Part shown: positions 25,351-33,854 of the stretch, in pieces
How positions within the stretch are numbered: the first letter of the stretch is position 1
Layout of the letters: every line of letters begins with the position of its first letter
NCBI RefSeq assembly: GCF_001613165.1
Contig: NZ_BDBV01000045.1
Span: 100,996-164,995, forward strand
From: Nocardia mexicana NBRC 108244
Lineage (GTDB): Bacteria > Actinomycetota > Actinomycetes > Mycobacteriales > Mycobacteriaceae
Direction of reading: 5' to 3'
Length of the DNA stretch: 64,000 bases
Notes under the pieces: generated by a model
What the model saw: only the letters and a program-made list of their open reading frames with translations
Databases searched by the model: none
What the model was told of the DNA's origin: nothing
Translations under genes and position numbers: made by a program

Positions 25351-26145
25351 TCAGGACTTGTTGCCGCCCAGGCCGAATCGCACCCCGGTGGGGTCGGCGA
25401 CGACGGCCATCCGGCCGTACGGGGTGTCCTCGGCAGGGTGTTCCACCGAGCCGCCCAGATCGACCACGGTCCGCACCGCGTCGTCGACGTCCTGCACGCC
25501 GAAGGAGACCTCCCAGCCGCCCGGCGCCCCGGCGGGCAGGAACCCCGACCCGTCCATCACCCCGGCCAGCATCGGCGTCTCGGAATGGATTGTGGTGTAC
25601 CGGAATTCCGGCCCATCGGCGACCGTGAACGGGTCCTGCCAGCCGAACACCTCGCCGTAGAACTTCAGCGCGTCCGCGTAGGCGGGAGTCTTCAGCTCGA
25701 ACCAGGACGCCGCGCCGACATGATCGGTCCAGGTGCCGCCGCCGACGATGCCGATCGCACCGAATCCGGTGTGCACGCCCGGCTGCCACACGCCCACGCC
25801 GGCGCCGGTCGGATCGGCCAGGATCGCCATACTGCCCAGGTCCCCCACCTCCATCGGGGGCAGGATCACCCGTCCACCGCGTGCGGCCGCGGCATCGGCG
25901 GTGGCCTGTGCGTCGGTGCTGGCGAGGTAGACGGTCCACTGGTCGGGGGCGCCGTCGCTGCCGTCGTTGCGCATACCGCCCGCGACGGCATTGCCGTCCT
26001 TGCGGAAGGTGATGTACCCGCCGAACTCCTCGGCCTGCTCATGGGTCCAGCCGAACAGCCGGCCGTAGAAGTCGAAGGCTCGGTCGGGGTCGGAGGTGTA
26101 CAGCTCGGTCCAGCAGGGATCACCGGGCTTGAAGGTGTAGGACAT
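25351..26145 (-). CDS. Two-domain VOC (glyoxalase/bleomycin-resistance fold) protein
   Basis: This 264-residue protein is built of two repeated VOC halves, one starting PCWTELYTSDPDRAFDFYGR and a second near residue 140 (SWFELKTPAYADALKFYG). Each half ends with an AxxxDPTG strand. The arrangement is that of Mtb Rv0577/CFP30B-like proteins, which bind ligands or act on methylglyoxal-type compounds; the metal-binding residues are not clear. GAGGAG precedes ATG 26145. The gene is divergent from the SDR gene. Confidence 0.8.
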   Translation of the reverse strand: MSYTFKPGDPCWTELYTSDPDRAFDFYGRLFGWTHEQAEEFGGYITFRKDGNAVAGGMRNDGSDGAPDQWTVYLASTDAQATADAAAARGGRVILPPMEVGDLGSMAILADPTGAGVGVWQPGVHTGFGAIGIVGGGTWTDHVGAASWFELKTPAYADALKFYGEVFGWQDPFTVADGPEFRYTTIHSETPMLAGVMDGSGFLPAGAPGGWEVSFGVQDVDDAVRTVVDLGGSVEHPAEDTPYGRMAVVADPTGVRFGLGGNKS

Positions 26146-26246
26146 CGTGGCTCCTCGGTAGGTTTCGGCACGCTCACCACCTCTGACGGCACCGGCCCGG
26201 CAAACTCATCGGCCGCGAGACAGCTATCTCGATTCGAACCCGACCC

Positions 26247-26277
26247 TTGACCTGAACATAGATTGAGGTTCGAGGAT
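26247..26277 (+). promoter_or_regulatory. MerR-type promoter with 19-bp spacer before the SDR gene
   Basis: The -35 TTGACC (26247-26252), a 19-bp spacer and a -10 GAGGAT (26272-26277) frame the dyad ACCTGAA-N6-TTGAGGT (26250-26269). An overlong spacer with a central ACCTCAA/TTGAGGT-like dyad is characteristic of MerR/SoxR-family activation. The -10 lies 6 nt before ATG 26284. Confidence 0.6.
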
Positions 26278-26283
26278 GGGGAC

Positions 26284-26973
26284 ATGAGCGATACGAGAAC
26301 GGCTCTCGTCACGGGAGCCTCGGCAGGTCTCGGACGCGCGGTCGCGCTGGCGCTGGCCGCCCGGGGCTGGGACCTCATCATCACCGCCCGCCACCTCGAA
26401 CCCCTGGCCCAGGTGCGGGATGCGACCGGCGCCGTCGCGGTGGCCGGGGACGTCGCCGATCCCGCACACCGCCGCAGCCTCGCCACCGTGGTCGGCGACG
26501 CGCCCCGGCTGGACCTGGTGCTGAACAATGCGAGTGCACTCGGACCGAGTCCGATGCCGCGCCTGGCCGACTATCCGACGGCCGAGCTGGCCTCGGTGCT
26601 GGACACCAATGTGATTGCGCCACTGGCGATTCTGCAGCTGGCATTGCCGAAACTCCGCGCGTCGGGAGGCGCCGCCGTCGATATCAGCTCCGATGCCGCG
26701 GTCAACGCCTACGAGGGCTGGGGCGGGTACGGCGCCTCGAAGGCGGCCCTGGACCACCTCACCGCGACCTTCGCCGCCGAGCATCCGGACCTGCACGTCT
26801 ACAGCTTCGACCCGGGCGATATGCGCACGGCCATGCACCAGGCGGCGTTCCCCGGCGAGGACATCTCCGACCGCCCTGAGCCCGAGACCGTCGTCCCCGG
26901 GCTGCTGCATCTCATCGATACCCGACCACCGAGCGGGCGTTATGTGGCATCCGAACTACCGGTCGCGCGCTGA
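26284..26973 (+). CDS. Short-chain dehydrogenase/reductase
   Basis: This 229-residue SDR has the cofactor motif TGASAGLGRAV at 10-20, NNAS in the middle and the catalytic YGASK. A Ser-rich strand (VDISSDAAVNAYEG) supplies the active-site Ser. The substrate is unknown. The promoter is of MerR type, yet no merR gene is seen nearby. The start ATG 26284 fits both the SDR fold and the promoter geometry. A QueA-like gene follows on the same strand after 157 bp. Confidence 0.85.
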   Translation: MSDTRTALVTGASAGLGRAVALALAARGWDLIITARHLEPLAQVRDATGAVAVAGDVADPAHRRSLATVVGDAPRLDLVLNNASALGPSPMPRLADYPTAELASVLDTNVIAPLAILQLALPKLRASGGAAVDISSDAAVNAYEGWGGYGASKAALDHLTATFAAEHPDLHVYSFDPGDMRTAMHQAAFPGEDISDRPEPETVVPGLLHLIDTRPPSGRYVASELPVAR

Positions 26974-27130
26974 ATGCCCCAACCCGACGGCACGAACCTG
27001 CCGCGCGGCGATTCACGCGCCGAACCGCTCCGGACACGACCGCCGTTCACGCCAGAGGAATCCGGAAGGAACCCCCGGAGGAACCCGGCTACAACCCCCG
27101 GCCCGGAGCAATGAAAAGAGGTACAGCACA

Positions 27131-28162
27131 ATGACTGTCACACTCGACGAGTTCACCGTTCCCGCCGAACGCGCGGCCACCGCGCCACCCGAAGCGCGCG
27201 GCTCGGCGCGTGACGGGGTCCGGCTGCTGGTGTCCGATCGCGGCGTCCTCACGCACGCCCGCTTCCGGGAACTACCGCGCTTCCTGCGGCCGGGCGACCT
27301 TGTCGTGGTGAACAATTCGGCCACACTGGCCGCCGCCGTCGATGCCCGCTACCTCGGACACCCGGCGGTCCTGCACTTCGCGACCCGGCTGGACGACGGT
27401 GGTTGGGTCGTGGAGCTGCGGTCGCCGGACGGCGTCCCGTTCACCGCCGCGAATCCGGAACCCGCTGCGCGCGTGGAGCTCCCCGGAGCTACGGCGGTGC
27501 TACGCGGACCGTGGCTACCGCCCGCACGCCGCCTGTGGATCGCCGATATCGACGCCGCGGTCCCCCAACTGCTGGCCCGCCACGGTCGCCCGATCACCTA
27601 CTCCTACGTGACCCAGCGCTGGTCACCGGACTACTACCGCACCGTCTTCGGCCGCGAACCCGGCAGCGCCGAAATGCCCAGTGCCGGAAGACCGTTCACC
27701 GACCGCCTCGTGACCGACCTGGTGACAACCGGCGTCACGCTCGCTCCGATCACCCTGCACACCGGCGTCTCCTCCCCCGAGGCGGGCGAGCCGCCGAGTC
27801 CCGAACGCTACGCGGTTCCCGAGAACACCGCCCGCCTGGTGAATTCGACGCGCGCCACCGGCGGCCGCGTGATCGCCGTCGGGACCACGGTCACCCGCGC
27901 CCTGGAATCCGCCGCCGATCCCTCCGGCCGCTTGCACCCGGCCTCCGGCTGGACCGAAGTCGTCCTCGGCGCCGCCCGCCCGGCCCGCGTGGTCGACGGC
28001 CTGATCACCGGCTGGCACGAACCGGGCGCCTCCCACCTCGAGCTGCTGCAAGCCGTCGCCGGGACCGAAACGGTGCGCACCGCCTATCGCACCGCCCTCG
28101 ACTCCGGCTACCTCTGGCACGAATTCGGCGACACCGCCCTGCTCTTCACCCCCAGTGGGTAG
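27131..28162 (+). CDS. QueA-like S-adenosylmethionine:tRNA ribosyltransferase-isomerase
   Basis: This 343-residue protein matches the QueA fold: the N-terminal GDLVVVNNSATL strand, the ITYSYVTQRWSPDYYRTVFG segment, LAPITLHTGVSSP (the QueA HVGxGT region, degenerate here) and RVIAVGTTVTRALES near the end. QueA forms the epoxyqueuosine cyclopentenediol ring on tRNA from SAM. No other queuosine gene (tgt, queC-F) is in the window, and several QueA core residues differ, so the true substrate may not be preQ1-tRNA. AAAAGAGG precedes ATG 27131. Confidence 0.75.
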   Translation: MTVTLDEFTVPAERAATAPPEARGSARDGVRLLVSDRGVLTHARFRELPRFLRPGDLVVVNNSATLAAAVDARYLGHPAVLHFATRLDDGGWVVELRSPDGVPFTAANPEPAARVELPGATAVLRGPWLPPARRLWIADIDAAVPQLLARHGRPITYSYVTQRWSPDYYRTVFGREPGSAEMPSAGRPFTDRLVTDLVTTGVTLAPITLHTGVSSPEAGEPPSPERYAVPENTARLVNSTRATGGRVIAVGTTVTRALESAADPSGRLHPASGWTEVVLGAARPARVVDGLITGWHEPGASHLELLQAVAGTETVRTAYRTALDSGYLWHEFGDTALLFTPSG

Positions 28163-28182
28163 CGTTTGTGAACTTACCGGCG

Positions 28183-28188
28183 TACGCT
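28183..28188 (+). promoter_or_regulatory. -10 element of a leaderless oxidoreductase transcript
   Basis: TACGCT lies 6 nt before ATG 28195, with a run of six C between them and no ribosome-binding site. Confidence 0.5.
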
Positions 28189-28194
28189 CCCCCC

Positions 28195-30441
28195 ATGACG
28201 GAGTGGCAGCCCACGGCATGCATCCTGTGCGAGTGCAATTGCGGCATCCAGGTCCTGGTCGGGCCGGACGGCCGATCCTTCGACAAGATCCGGGGCGACA
28301 AGCTGCATCCCGCCTCCGCGGGCTACACCTGCAACAAGGCGCTGCAGCTGGATCACTACCAGAACGGGCGCACCGGCCGCCTGACCGCGCCGCTGCGGCG
28401 CCGATCCGACGGTAGTTTCGAGGAGATCGACTGGGACACGGCGATTTCCGAGATCTCCGAGCGGCTGACGCGGATCGGGGCCGAATACGGCGGCGAGTCC
28501 ATCTTCTACTACGGCGGTGGCGGCCAGGGCAATCACCTCGGCGGCGCCTACGCGCCGGCCACCATGGCCGCCTACGGCATGCGCTACCGCTCCAGCGCGC
28601 TGGCGCAGGAGAAGACCGGCGACTTCTGGGTGGGCGCCCGGATGGCGGGCCATCCGGTGCGCGCGGATATCGAGCACGCCGAGGTGTCGCTGTTCGTCGG
28701 CAAGAATCCCTATCAGTCGCACGGCTTCCCGCGGGCCCGCTCGGTGCTCAAGGAGATCGCCCGCGACCCGGAACGCGCCATGATCGTGCTCGACCCGGTG
28801 CGCACCGAGACCGCGGAACTGGCCGACTTCCACCTGCAACTGCGCCCCGGCACCGATGTCTACCTGCTCACCGCCATGGCGGCGATCCTGGTGCGCGACA
28901 ACCTGGTCGCATTCGACTGGCTCGCCGACCACGCCGACGGACTCGACGAGGTGCTCGCGGTGCTGCGCCAGGTGCCGATCGAAAAGTACTGCGCCACAGC
29001 CGATGTCAATCTCGACCTGGTCACCGCCGCGACCCACCGTATCGCCCGTGCGGAGTCGGTGGCCGCGCTCGAGGACCTCGGCGTCCAGATGAACCGCTAT
29101 TCGACCGTGGTCAGCTACGTCGAGAAACTCGTGTGGCTGCTTACCGGAAACCTCGGCAAACCCGGTACCCAGTACGCCTTCTCGGGCCTGGCCGCGCTCG
29201 GCCACGACCGCGGCCACCCGGCCGACTCCGGCCCGCGCAGCCCCGTCGTGGGCGCGCGGATCGTCAGCGGCCTGGTGCCCTGCAATGTGATCAGCGAGGA
29301 GATCCTCACCGATCACCCGGCCCGCTACCGCGCCATGTTCGTCGAGAGCGCCAATCCCGCTCACTCCCTGGCGGATTCGGCGCGCATGCGGGAGGCGCTC
29401 GCCGCGCTGGACCTGGTGGTCGTCGTCGACGTGGCGATGACCGAGACCGCGCGACTGGCGCACTACGTGCTGCCCGCCCCGACCCAGTTCGAGAAGTACG
29501 AGGCCACGTTCTTCAATTTCGAGTTCCCGCGCAACATCTTCCATCTCCGCCACCCCGTGCTCCCCGCCCCGGAGGGGGTGCTGCCGGAGCCGGAGATCCA
29601 CGCCCGGCTGGCGGAGGCCGCGGGGGCGGTGGGCGAGGACGACTACGCCCCGCTGCGGGAGGCTCTCGCCCAGGGCCGCGAGGCGTTCGCCATGGCCTTC
29701 CTGGGCATCCTCGCCGACCGGCGGAAGGCGAAACTCGCACCGGTGCTGCTGTATCGCACGCTGGGCCCGACCCTGCCCGACGGCGCCGACGCGGCGGCGA
29801 TGCTGTGGGCCGCGGCCTACAACTGCGCCCGCAAGAACCCCAGGGGCGTCGAACGCGCCGGTTACGGAACGGGCCTGGAGGCCGGCGAACGCCTGTTCGA
29901 GGCCATCCTGACCGGTAAGCACGGCGTGGTCATCACCGACGACGACGTCGACGAGACGTGGAAACGCCTGCGCGACGGCCGGGTTCAGCTGCACATCCCC
30001 GAACTCCTCGAGGTCGTCGCCACCCTGCCCGAACCCGACGACCAGGACGAGTGGCCCTACGTCCTGGCCGCCGGGGAACGCCGCGCCTTCACCGCCAACA
30101 CGATCATGCGAGATCCGCACTGGCGCAGGCGCGACGGCGGCGGCGCCCTGCGGATCAGCGCAGCCGACGCGCAACGACTGGGCCTGTCCGCGGGCGACCG
30201 GGTCCGCGTGACCACCCGCCGCGGCACCACCGAGGTCGAGGTCGAGCCCACCGACCGGATGCGTCCCGGCCACCTGTCGCTGCCGAACGGCCTGGGGCTC
30301 ACGGTGTTCGATCCCGACGGCACCGTGCTGACCAGTGGCGCGGCCCCCAACGAACTCACCGAGTACGACTCCCGCGACGAGTGGGTCGGCACCCCGTGGC
30401 ACAAGTACGTCCCCGCCCGGATCGATACCGTAGACGCATGA
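28195..30441 (+). CDS. Molybdopterin oxidoreductase with N-terminal 4Fe-4S motif
   Basis: This 748-residue protein of the formate-dehydrogenase/nitrate-reductase superfamily has N-terminal cysteines C9, C12 and C16 (CILCECNCG), plus GYTCNKALQ, that form the 4Fe-4S site. The molybdopterin domain follows, with FVGKNPYQSHGFPRARS and NLGKPGTQYAF, and the C-terminal dinucleotide-binding domain (VTTRRGTTEVEV, ending GTPWHKYVPA). Cys12 to Cys16 contains an extra cysteine (C14). The substrate is unknown; no small electron-transfer subunits are encoded alongside. An HxlR regulator overlaps its stop codon. The fdhD gene at 45303 could serve cofactor sulfuration. Confidence 0.85.
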   Translation: MTEWQPTACILCECNCGIQVLVGPDGRSFDKIRGDKLHPASAGYTCNKALQLDHYQNGRTGRLTAPLRRRSDGSFEEIDWDTAISEISERLTRIGAEYGGESIFYYGGGGQGNHLGGAYAPATMAAYGMRYRSSALAQEKTGDFWVGARMAGHPVRADIEHAEVSLFVGKNPYQSHGFPRARSVLKEIARDPERAMIVLDPVRTETAELADFHLQLRPGTDVYLLTAMAAILVRDNLVAFDWLADHADGLDEVLAVLRQVPIEKYCATADVNLDLVTAATHRIARAESVAALEDLGVQMNRYSTVVSYVEKLVWLLTGNLGKPGTQYAFSGLAALGHDRGHPADSGPRSPVVGARIVSGLVPCNVISEEILTDHPARYRAMFVESANPAHSLADSARMREALAALDLVVVVDVAMTETARLAHYVLPAPTQFEKYEATFFNFEFPRNIFHLRHPVLPAPEGVLPEPEIHARLAEAAGAVGEDDYAPLREALAQGREAFAMAFLGILADRRKAKLAPVLLYRTLGPTLPDGADAAAMLWAAAYNCARKNPRGVERAGYGTGLEAGERLFEAILTGKHGVVITDDDVDETWKRLRDGRVQLHIPELLEVVATLPEPDDQDEWPYVLAAGERRAFTANTIMRDPHWRRRDGGGALRISAADAQRLGLSAGDRVRVTTRRGTTEVEVEPTDRMRPGHLSLPNGLGLTVFDPDGTVLTSGAAPNELTEYDSRDEWVGTPWHKYVPARIDTVDA

Positions 30442-30935
30442 AACGCACCACCTTCGCCACCTGGCCCTGCTCGGTCGCCCGCACCGTCGATCTGATCGGC
30501 GACTGGTGGACGCCGCTGGTGCTGCGCGAGGCCTATTACGGCACAACGCGTTTCGACGACTTCGAGCGGGTGCTCGGGCTCAGCCGCAATGTCCTCACCC
30601 AGCGCCTGACCCGGCTGACGGAGGAGGGCATGCTCGACCGGGTGCGGTATCAGGACCGGCCGCCCCGCTACGAGTACCGCCTCACCGACAAGGGCCGCGA
30701 CTTCTTCCCGGTCCTGCTGGCCGTCATGCGCTGGGGCGACCGCTGGGTCGCCCCGGAGGCCGGGCCGCCGGTCGTGCTGCACCACGACGACTGCGATCAC
30801 GACACCCACGCCGAGGTGGTGTGCGCCCACTGCCGCGAGCCACTCCGGCACGGTGAGGTGTCCTCGCAGCTGGGCCCCGGCTTCCCCGACCGGCATCGCG
30901 AAAGCGCCTTGGCCACCGGACGATTCACGACCTGA
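30438..30935 (+). CDS. HxlR-family transcriptional regulator
   Basis: This 165-residue protein begins with the HxlR winged helix: CSVARTVDLIGDWWTPLVLR, then FDDFERVLGLSRNVLTQRL. The C-terminal part has a CDHDTHAEVVCAHC segment with His and Cys residues spaced like a metal or redox site, an extension seen in some actinobacterial HxlR proteins. It is translationally coupled to the molybdopterin oxidoreductase (ATGA overlap), so it probably senses a related compound or redox state. Confidence 0.85.
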   Translation: MKRTTFATWPCSVARTVDLIGDWWTPLVLREAYYGTTRFDDFERVLGLSRNVLTQRLTRLTEEGMLDRVRYQDRPPRYEYRLTDKGRDFFPVLLAVMRWGDRWVAPEAGPPVVLHHDDCDHDTHAEVVCAHCREPLRHGEVSSQLGPGFPDRHRESALATGRFTT

Positions 30936-31613
30936 TCAGTCGTCGTGGCCGTGCGGGCTCTCGTACGGCTGGTTCATGGTGTTCTGGAACTGGATCGCGG
31001 CGGCGACGGCCACCGGGACCCCGAGCAGTGCGGCGCCGATGATGGCACCCATGCCGCCGAGCACGGCGGCGCCGGCGAGGCACCCGGCGATGACGGTGAG
31101 GCCCCCGGCATCGAGGACGGGCGCACCGAATACCGCACCGGCCACGGCGCCGATGCCACACCCGGCGGCCAGTCCGATCAGGCCGCCGGCCATCGTCCCG
31201 ACACCGGTCGCCAACCCGAACTCGTTGACGGCCGCTTCGATCGCCTCGTTGAACCGCTCGGTGTGCGGGTCGACGTCGATATCGTCGAGGCCCATATCCG
31301 GCGCGGCGGCCGCGGGCGCCGCGGCGGCCTTCAGCGCCGCCGGCTCGACGGCGAAGGCATTGCCGCCCACCACATTTCCGGCCGCGTCCCGGACCTGGAA
31401 CAGGCCGCCCTGGGTGATCAGGGTCGCCGCCCCCGTCTCGATCACCACGGACTGATCCAGCGTATTGCCGGTGTAGTGCACGCCCGGCATGATTTCGGCG
31501 CGCACGGTGTGACCGTCCGGCGCCGAAGGTTCGGCGACCGCCGTCGCCGACCCGATTCCCAACGCGCCGACAACCATCACCGACATGACGGTGGCACGAG
31601 TGATCCTGTTCAA
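30936..31613 (-). CDS. Secreted glycine-zipper protein
   Basis: This 225-residue protein starts with TTG 31613, which follows AAGGGA and yields a clean signal peptide (MNRITRATVMSVMVVGALGI, cut after AVA). An in-frame ATG at 31688 would add 25 residues and has no ribosome-binding site. The mature protein has a beta-rich half, then from about residue 130 two long Gly/Ala-rich hydrophobic segments (GLIGLAAGCGIGAVAGAVFG) resembling glycine zippers or pore-like hairpins. Similar proteins are common in Nocardia, but no function is known. The gene is convergent with hxlR, stop to stop. Confidence 0.7.
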   Translation of the reverse strand: MNRITRATVMSVMVVGALGIGSATAVAEPSAPDGHTVRAEIMPGVHYTGNTLDQSVVIETGAATLITQGGLFQVRDAAGNVVGGNAFAVEPAALKAAAAPAAAAPDMGLDDIDVDPHTERFNEAIEAAVNEFGLATGVGTMAGGLIGLAAGCGIGAVAGAVFGAPVLDAGGLTVIAGCLAGAAVLGGMGAIIGAALLGVPVAVAAAIQFQNTMNQPYESPHGHDD

Positions 31614-31724
31614 TTTTTCCCTTGTCTCTGCGGCACTGATTACTTCCGGGGTTTCCCGGGGCAGAAATTTAAGGGAAACGATTGTCATTACCCGCTGTTG
31701 GGAAGCGCTGCGCGGCGAACGACG

Positions 31725-32162
31725 TCAGACCCGATCCTCGAGCTTCGGAACCAGGCGTTCGAGCATCCCCTCCAGCAGCCGCTCCTCCTCCGGAGCCAGC
31801 TCCGCCAGCGCCTTGTAGGCGCGGACCTGCGACCCACGGATCTGCGCGGCCAGCTCCCGCCCCTCCTCCGTCGCGGCGAGGTACTTGACCCGCCGGTCGG
31901 ACGGATTCACCGTGCGCCGGACCAGCCCCCGCGACTCCATCCGGTCCGCGACACCGGTCAGGTTGGACGGATCACACGCCAGCCGCCCGGCCAGCACCCG
32001 CATGGGCAGCTCGTCCGGCGGCTCGTTCAGCGCCAGGAGCAGCTTCGCCTGGGTCAGCGTCAGCCCGTGATCCTCTGCGGCGGTGAGGAAGTCGTGCAGG
32101 TACGCGGAGACGAATCGCGAGATCAGCAATGCGAGCGTGCTCTGCGCTGTGGTCGAGCTCAT
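31725..32162 (-). CDS. MarR-family repressor
   Basis: This 145-residue winged-helix protein shows LTLTQAKLLLALNE, then RVLAGRLACDPSNLTGVADR as recognition helix and NPSDRRVKYLAATEEG as wing. ATG 32162 was chosen because TAGGAT (32175-32170) lies 7 nt upstream, giving a leaderless start; ATG 32201 is a longer option. The divergent MFS transporter and the palindrome at 32217-32229 make it the likely local repressor. Confidence 0.85.
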   Translation of the reverse strand: MSSTTAQSTLALLISRFVSAYLHDFLTAAEDHGLTLTQAKLLLALNEPPDELPMRVLAGRLACDPSNLTGVADRMESRGLVRRTVNPSDRRVKYLAATEEGRELAAQIRGSQVRAYKALAELAPEEERLLEGMLERLVPKLEDRV

Positions 32163-32184
32163 AGGGGCGATCCTACCGGTGCGT

Positions 32185-32229
32185 TTGACAACCGCGATCA
32201 TTGAATCTTTAGATGCTTGAAGACTTCAA
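32185..32229 (+). promoter_or_regulatory. MFS promoter with MarR-type palindrome
   Basis: A consensus -35 TTGACA (32185-32190) is followed 18 bp later by TTAGAT (32209-32214). The perfect 13-bp palindrome TTGAAGACTTCAA (32217-32229) starts just after it, where a bound repressor would block initiation. Two further TTGAA half-sites lie nearby. Confidence 0.55.
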
Positions 32230-32265
32230 ACATATGCGCGTTCAAGCTTCTGGGAGGTATCCGAG

Positions 32266-33708
32266 ATGGAGCGAAAGGGCTCGCTGCTGACCGGCGTCCT
32301 GGCATTCGCGGCGATGATCGTGACGGTGATGCAGACCCAGGCGGTCCCGATCCTGGGTCTGATCGCCACCGACCTGCAGGTGTCCACGACCTCGGTGAGC
32401 TGGGTGACCACGGCGACGCTGCTGTCGGCGGCAGTGTGCACACCGCTGCTGGGCCGCATCGGCGACCTGTACGGCAAGAAGCCCACGCTGCTGGCGGTGC
32501 TGGTGGTGGCCGCCGTCGGCTCGACGGTGTCGGCGCTGGCCGATTCGCTGGGCGTGCTGCTGGTCGGCCGGACCCTGCAGGGCGTCGCGACGGCGATCTT
32601 CCCGCTGGCGCTGGCGATGCTGCGCGAGGAGGTCCCCGCCGCACGCCTGCACCACGCGATGGCGATCGTGAGCGGCACGCTGGGCTTCGGCGGCGGCCTC
32701 GGCCTGGTGGCGACCGGCCTGCTGACCAAGGGCGCCGATCCCGACTACCACGTCGTGTTCTGGTTCACCGCCGGGCTGGCGGTGCTGGCCCTGATCGCGG
32801 CCGTCGTCGCGGTGCCCGCCACCGGGAAGCGGCATCCGGGCAGCGTGGACCTGCCCGGCGCGATCACGCTGGGCGGCTTCCTGATTCTGCTGCTGCTGCC
32901 GATCTCGCAGGGTCACGAGTGGGGCTGGACGTCGGCCGCCACGCTGGGCTGCTTCGCCGGGTCGGCCGTGCTCGCGGTGGCGTGGGTGGTCACCGAGCGC
33001 AAGGTTGCGGCACCGCTGGTGGACCTGAAGATGTTCACCCACCGCCCGGTCCTGTTCACCAACCTGGCCGGCATGTTCGTCGGCTTCTCGATGTTCCTGC
33101 TGTTCATGGGCATCTCGTATCTGGCCCAGATGCCGAAGCACCTGGCCGGGTACGGATTCGAGGCGTCGATCCTGCGCGCCTCCGTGGAGTATCTGCTGCC
33201 CACCGCGCTCGCGTCGATGGCCGCGGCCCCGCTCGGCGGCATCCTGGTCGGGCGGTTCGGCGGGCGCTGGGTACTCGCGCTGGCCGGGCTGGTCGGGCTC
33301 GCGGGCTTCGCCTGGCTGGCGCTCGCCCACGACGCGACCGCCTCGGTGATCTGGGGCGGCGTGGTGGTCGGCGCGGCGATCAGCCTGGCCTACGCGGCCA
33401 TGCCCGCCCTCATCGCCGGTGCGGTCCCGCATCACCAGAGCGGCATCGCCAACGGCATCAACTCCATCTCCCGCACCGTCGGCAGCTCGCTGGGCAGCGC
33501 CATCATCACCACCCTGCTCACCGCGAAACTGCTTCCGCACCTGCCGATCCCGCAGGAGGGTCAGTTCACGGTCGCCTTCTGGGTCGGCGCGGGCGCCTGT
33601 GCCGCAACGATTCTCGCTGCGGTGTTCGGACTTCGCCCCGAAAGCCACACCACGGCAACGAAATCCGCCGATCAGACAGCGAACACGGAGCCTGCGACGG
33701 TCGGCTGA
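32266..33708 (+). CDS. MFS drug exporter, DHA2-like
   Basis: This 480-residue membrane protein has about 14 hydrophobic segments and the MFS motif A (LLGRIGDLYGKKPTL) after the second. GTLGFGGGLGLVATG resembles antiporter motif C. It ends with a hydrophilic Thr-rich tail. Such proteins export toxic or cationic compounds using the proton gradient. GGGAGG lies 8 nt before ATG 32266. It is divergent from a MarR gene, the classic arrangement of inducible efflux. Confidence 0.88.
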   Translation: MERKGSLLTGVLAFAAMIVTVMQTQAVPILGLIATDLQVSTTSVSWVTTATLLSAAVCTPLLGRIGDLYGKKPTLLAVLVVAAVGSTVSALADSLGVLLVGRTLQGVATAIFPLALAMLREEVPAARLHHAMAIVSGTLGFGGGLGLVATGLLTKGADPDYHVVFWFTAGLAVLALIAAVVAVPATGKRHPGSVDLPGAITLGGFLILLLLPISQGHEWGWTSAATLGCFAGSAVLAVAWVVTERKVAAPLVDLKMFTHRPVLFTNLAGMFVGFSMFLLFMGISYLAQMPKHLAGYGFEASILRASVEYLLPTALASMAAAPLGGILVGRFGGRWVLALAGLVGLAGFAWLALAHDATASVIWGGVVVGAAISLAYAAMPALIAGAVPHHQSGIANGINSISRTVGSSLGSAIITTLLTAKLLPHLPIPQEGQFTVAFWVGAGACAATILAAVFGLRPESHTTATKSADQTANTEPATVG

Positions 33709-33735
33709 GCTCAGCCGATTCCCATCCGCAATGCG

Positions 33736-33776
33736 CGAATACGCTGCGTCGAACAGAATGCGACGCAGCGTATTCG
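33736..33776. terminator. 16-bp perfect inverted repeat between convergent genes
   Basis: CGAATACGCTGCGTCG (33736-33751), a 9-nt loop and the exact reverse complement (33761-33776) lie between the MFS stop (33708) and the DUF1772 stop (33855). A bidirectional terminator is the likely role, although no U-run follows. Confidence 0.6.
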
Positions 33777-33854
33777 GGCGCAACGGCTATCACACGGAAT
33801 TCGAAGCTGCCGGAAAGCCCGGCACCAGCATGCGTTCTGTCTCGAGCTGCCCAG

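Noticed and set aside
26974..27114. 46-residue ORF between the SDR and QueA-like genes
   Set aside because: It starts directly after a stop with no ribosome-binding site; the product is Pro/Arg-rich without homology features. It is probably untranslated leader.
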